From positions 1 to 45,334 of the forward strand of contig JAQGON010000198.1 in NCBI GenBank assembly GCA_028293565.1: a stretch of DNA of 45,334 bases, read 5' to 3'. Below are positions 42,463 through 45,334 of the stretch, in pieces. A model generated the notes under the pieces. It was not told the origin of the DNA. It saw only the letters and a list, made by a program, of their open reading frames with translations, and made no database searches. Position numbers and translations under genes: made by a program. How positions within the stretch are numbered: the stretch's first letter is position 1; every line of letters begins with the position of its first letter. Source of the DNA: Verrucomicrobiota bacterium. GTDB lineage: Bacteria > Verrucomicrobiota > Verrucomicrobiia > Opitutales > Opitutaceae.

Positions 42463-45147
42463 ATGACCTCCGCCGAAATCCGCCAGTCGTTCCTCGATTT
42501 TTTCCAGTCGAAACAGCACACGATCGTGCCATCGGCGTCGCTCCTGCCGACCGCACCGAACCTGCTGTTCACGAATGCGGGGATGAACCAGTTCGTGCCG
42601 TATTTTCTCGGAGACCAGGCCGCGCCGTGGAAGCGCGTCGCCGACACGCAGAAATGCATCCGCGCCGGCGGAAAGCACAACGACCTGGAGGACGTCGGGT
42701 ACGACACCTATCACCACACGCTCTTCGAGATGCTGGGAAACTGGTCGTTCGGCGACTACTTCAAGAAGGAGTCGCTGACCTGGGGCTGGGAATTGCTCAC
42801 CACGGTCTGGGGCATTCCGCCGAAGCGGCTGTTCGCCACGGTCTATTCGCCGGACCGAGCCAAGGGCGACCCCTCCGAATTCGACCGCGAGGCGCACGAC
42901 ATCTGGGCCGGGATTTTTCGCGCCGCCGGGCTCGATCCCGAGGTCCACATCGTCAACGGCAACAAGAAGGACAATTTCTGGATGATGGGCGACACCGGCC
43001 CGTGCGGGCCGTGTTCGGAGATTCATTTCAACCTGCTGCCCTCCGACGACGAGGCAGCGGGCCGCCGGCTGGTCAATTCCTCCTCGCCGCGCTGCATCGA
43101 GATCTGGAATCACGTCTTCATCCAGTTCAACGCGAACGCCGACGGGACCTTCTCTCCGCTCGCGGCCCAGCACGTCGACACCGGCATGGGTTTCGAACGG
43201 GTCGCGGGCATCCACGCCACGACGAAAGGCTTCAAGGATTTTTCGGCCGAGCCGTCGAACTACAACGCCGACGTCTTCGCTCCGACCTTCGCCAAGCTCG
43301 CCGCGCTCTCCGGCAAGCAGTACACCGGCACGGTCCCGGCGGACCGCACCGGTCTGGGCGAGCAGCAGCAGGTGGACATCGCCTTCCGCGTCCTCGCCGA
43401 CCACGCGCGCTGCGTGGCATGCGCGATCGCCGACGGAATCCTGCCGGGGAACGAAGGGCGGAACTACGTCATCCGCCGCATCCTGCGCCGCGGAATCATG
43501 TACGGGCAAAAGAACCTCGGGCTGAAGGCCGGATTTTTCGAGCAGCTGGTCGAGCCGGTCGTCGGCTCGCTGGGGGGCGTTTTCCCGGAGCTCAAGTCGC
43601 AGCGGACGATGATCGAGCGCGCCGTGCTCGCCGAGGAGGATTCGTTTGGCCGCGCCCTCAACCGGGGCATCGACCGGTTCAACGCCGGCCTCGGCGCGAG
43701 CGTGCAGGCCGGTGCGGAGGTGCCGGCGAAACTCGCGTTCGAACTGTACGACACTTACGGCTTCCCGCTCGACATGACCCAGCTGCTCGCACGGGAGCGC
43801 GGGCTCGGCGTTGACGAGGCCGGCTTCGAGAAGCTCATGCAGGAACAGCGCGGTCGCGCCCGCGCTGCGCAGAAAAAAGAGGTGATCGTCGCGGCCACGG
43901 AAGGGTCCACCGCCGACCTGACGCCGACGGAGTTCGTCGGCTATGCCATTTCGTCAACCTCGGGAGTCCACGCCAAGCTGATCGACATCGTCTCCGGCGG
44001 AAAGGCCACCTTCGTCGTGTTTGACCGCACTCCCTTCTACGCTGAGCTCGGCGGGCAGGCGGGCGACTCCGGGACGGCGCTGGTCGGCGGACAACTCGTC
44101 CACCTCGTGGATTGCGTGAAGGACAAGGCCGGCCGTCACCTGCACAAGCTCGCGGACGGCTCGCCCGTCCTGACCGTTGGGGCTCCCGCGGAATTGTCGG
44201 TCGACCTGGTGCGGCGGCGCGCAATTTCGCGCCACCATTCCGCCGCGCACCTGATCCACTGGGCCCTGCGGAAGGTCCTCGGCACCCATGTGCGGCAAGC
44301 CGGCACCTCGAAGACGGCCGACCGCATGCGCTTCGACTTCTCGCATTTCGAGGCCGTGACGCACGCGCAGCTGTTGGAAATCGAGCGGCTGGTGAACGAG
44401 AAGGTGATCGATAACGCGGCGGTGCTTTCCTACGAGACCGAATTCGACCGGAAGCCGGCCGACACGCTCGCATTTTTCGGCGACAAATACGGGCGGATCG
44501 TGCGGGTCGTCGACATCGGCGGGTTCAGCCGCGAATTGTGCGGCGGCACCCACGTCACCACCGCGGGCGAAATCGGGCTCGTGAAGATCACCGCGGAGAT
44601 GGCCGTGGCCGCGGGAACGCGCCGCATCGAGGCGGTCGCGGGCCAGGCCGCCTACGATTTCGTGGCTCACCGCGAAGCCGCTCTCGCCGCCGTCAGCGCG
44701 CACCTGTCCGCGGGTCCCCTCGACGTCGCGAAGAAACTGGAGTCCGTCCTCAATCACCAGAAAGAGCTCGAGAAAAAACTGAAGGGCTACGAAGCGAGGG
44801 CCTTGGCGGGGCTGGCGGACGAACTCGCGGCGAAGGCGACGGTGCGCGACGGGCTCAAATTTATTTCGGAAGTGGTCTCGGTGGACGCGCCCGAAGCGCT
44901 CCGTTCGCTCGGCTCGCAGGTGCTGCACAAGCTCGGCGAGGGCGTCGTGACGGTCGGCGCGGTGTTTGACGGCAAGGCCAGCCTGGCCGTGTTTGCCTCG
45001 CCGGCGGCGATCAAGGCGGGCCATCAGGCCGGCAAGCGCGTCGCCGAACTGGCCGCGAAGCTCGACGGCAAGGGCGGCGGCAAGCCCGATTTCGCGATGG
45101 GCGGCGGCCGCGACGGCGGACGCCTGGCCGAGGTGCTGAAGCTTTAG
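42463..45147 (+). CDS. alaS: Alanyl-tRNA synthetase
   Basis: Charges tRNA(Ala) and edits misactivated serine and glycine. The 894-residue protein has normal full length. The catalytic domain begins MTSAEIRQSFLDFFQSKQHT and includes LLFTNAGMNQFVPYFLG, KCIRAGGKHNDLEDVG, RHHTLFEMLGNWSFGDYF-like class II motifs and DTGMGFERVA. The editing domain holds the zinc ligands in HHSAAHLIHWALRK and in LCGGTHVTTAGEIG. The C-terminal domain (about 745-894) has a coiled coil (LNHQKELEKKLKGYEARA) and ends in the Gly-rich GGKPDFAMGGGRDGG motif typical of AlaRS. It is divergent from the hybrid kinase. No intrinsic terminator is evident after the stop codon. Confidence 0.97.
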   Translation: MTSAEIRQSFLDFFQSKQHTIVPSASLLPTAPNLLFTNAGMNQFVPYFLGDQAAPWKRVADTQKCIRAGGKHNDLEDVGYDTYHHTLFEMLGNWSFGDYFKKESLTWGWELLTTVWGIPPKRLFATVYSPDRAKGDPSEFDREAHDIWAGIFRAAGLDPEVHIVNGNKKDNFWMMGDTGPCGPCSEIHFNLLPSDDEAAGRRLVNSSSPRCIEIWNHVFIQFNANADGTFSPLAAQHVDTGMGFERVAGIHATTKGFKDFSAEPSNYNADVFAPTFAKLAALSGKQYTGTVPADRTGLGEQQQVDIAFRVLADHARCVACAIADGILPGNEGRNYVIRRILRRGIMYGQKNLGLKAGFFEQLVEPVVGSLGGVFPELKSQRTMIERAVLAEEDSFGRALNRGIDRFNAGLGASVQAGAEVPAKLAFELYDTYGFPLDMTQLLARERGLGVDEAGFEKLMQEQRGRARAAQKKEVIVAATEGSTADLTPTEFVGYAISSTSGVHAKLIDIVSGGKATFVVFDRTPFYAELGGQAGDSGTALVGGQLVHLVDCVKDKAGRHLHKLADGSPVLTVGAPAELSVDLVRRRAISRHHSAAHLIHWALRKVLGTHVRQAGTSKTADRMRFDFSHFEAVTHAQLLEIERLVNEKVIDNAAVLSYETEFDRKPADTLAFFGDKYGRIVRVVDIGGFSRELCGGTHVTTAGEIGLVKITAEMAVAAGTRRIEAVAGQAAYDFVAHREAALAAVSAHLSAGPLDVAKKLESVLNHQKELEKKLKGYEARALAGLADELAAKATVRDGLKFISEVVSVDAPEALRSLGSQVLHKLGEGVVTVGAVFDGKASLAVFASPAAIKAGHQAGKRVAELAAKLDGKGGGKPDFAMGGGRDGGRLAEVLKL

Positions 45148-45334
45148 GTGCGCGTAGCGATTCATCCATCCGGGCAATTCGACAGCGCCGGCTGAACATC
45201 GAACGTCCAACTCACGGCTGTCTGATTAAAAACCACTGAAGATGAGTTGATTGGGAGTGTGCCCTTCAAGGTCTGTTTGCGGTGGTTTTGTAAGCAGTTC
45301 ACTGAGAGAGGATTTTTCCCAGATGCAGACACTC
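45148..45334. other. Gene-free tail of the window with lower G+C
   Basis: I see no gene or RNA here. The last 94 bases (45241-45334) contain 45 G or C (about 48 percent), clearly below the rest of the window. This may be the start of an acquired or mobile segment, an RNA gene or a promoter region that continues beyond the edge. Confidence 0.4.

Noticed and set aside
45148-45334. tRNA or small RNA gene after alaS
   Set aside because: No cloverleaf, TTCGANTC-type loop or intrinsic terminator could be made out in the visible part.

Overview
This window is a dense, strongly G+C-rich (by eye about two thirds) stretch of chromosomal housekeeping DNA. It holds 29 complete protein genes and one partial gene, and I see no rRNA, tRNA, CRISPR array, prophage or transposase. 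The gene set (o-succinylbenzoate menaquinone genes menF, menD and menB; lpxK for lipid A; a PilV/PilW/PilX-like minor pilin set with a DUF7305-type protein; a zinc-less methionyl-tRNA synthetase) and the dispersed palindromic repeats fit a Gram-negative member of the Verrucomicrobiota, most likely family Opitutaceae. That assignment rests on recognition of protein style and repeats, not on a marker-gene comparison.

Layout. 1-2839: the end of rpmA with its terminator, a small membrane protein, then (minus strand) scpB-pheA. 2967-8455 (plus): ilvD, pgi, a 51-residue lipoprotein, rsmI and a Ppx/GppA phosphatase. 8689-11884 (minus): an M29 aminopeptidase, an adenosine deaminase and an RluD-type pseudouridine synthase, read as one operon. 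11996-14044: a large membrane glycosyltransferase. 14114-15325 (minus): lpxK. 15458-21912 (plus): a class V aminotransferase, topoisomerase III, an LTxxQ-type membrane-anchored protein and class II fructose-bisphosphate aldolase. 21932-22768 (minus): menB. 22970-24862 (plus): kup. 25143-29907 (minus): metG-menF-menD with 4-base overlaps. 30007-34602 (plus): a NarL-type sensor kinase and response regulator followed by three pilin-like genes. 34872-37237 (minus): a metallo-beta-lactamase-fold hydrolase, ribD and rdgB, overlapping. 37327-38433 (plus): leuB. 38568-42068 (minus): a CHASE/PAS hybrid histidine kinase. 42463-45147 (plus): alaS.

Functional themes are menaquinone synthesis (menB apart from menF-menD), branched-chain, aromatic and riboflavin precursor synthesis (ilvD, leuB, pheA, ribD), glycolysis (pgi, fba), translation and RNA modification (rpmA, rsmI, rluD-like, metG, alaS), envelope work (lpxK, GT, lipoprotein, pilins), and two signalling systems. 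The sensor/regulator pair directly precedes the pilin genes and is the best candidate for their control.

The most unusual content is the repeats. At least four families of REPIN-like elements (two small hairpins facing each other in inverted orientation) occupy every convergent gene junction longer than 200 bp. One family has a nested insert that sits in the loop of either the left or the right hairpin. One copy of another family lies in frame inside menF and adds about 33 residues to the enzyme. A further copy has been tandemly duplicated together with the last 34 bases of pheA. I found no other clear candidate for a new multi-gene system. The pilin cluster and the LTxxQ-repeat protein are the least characterised protein-coding parts.
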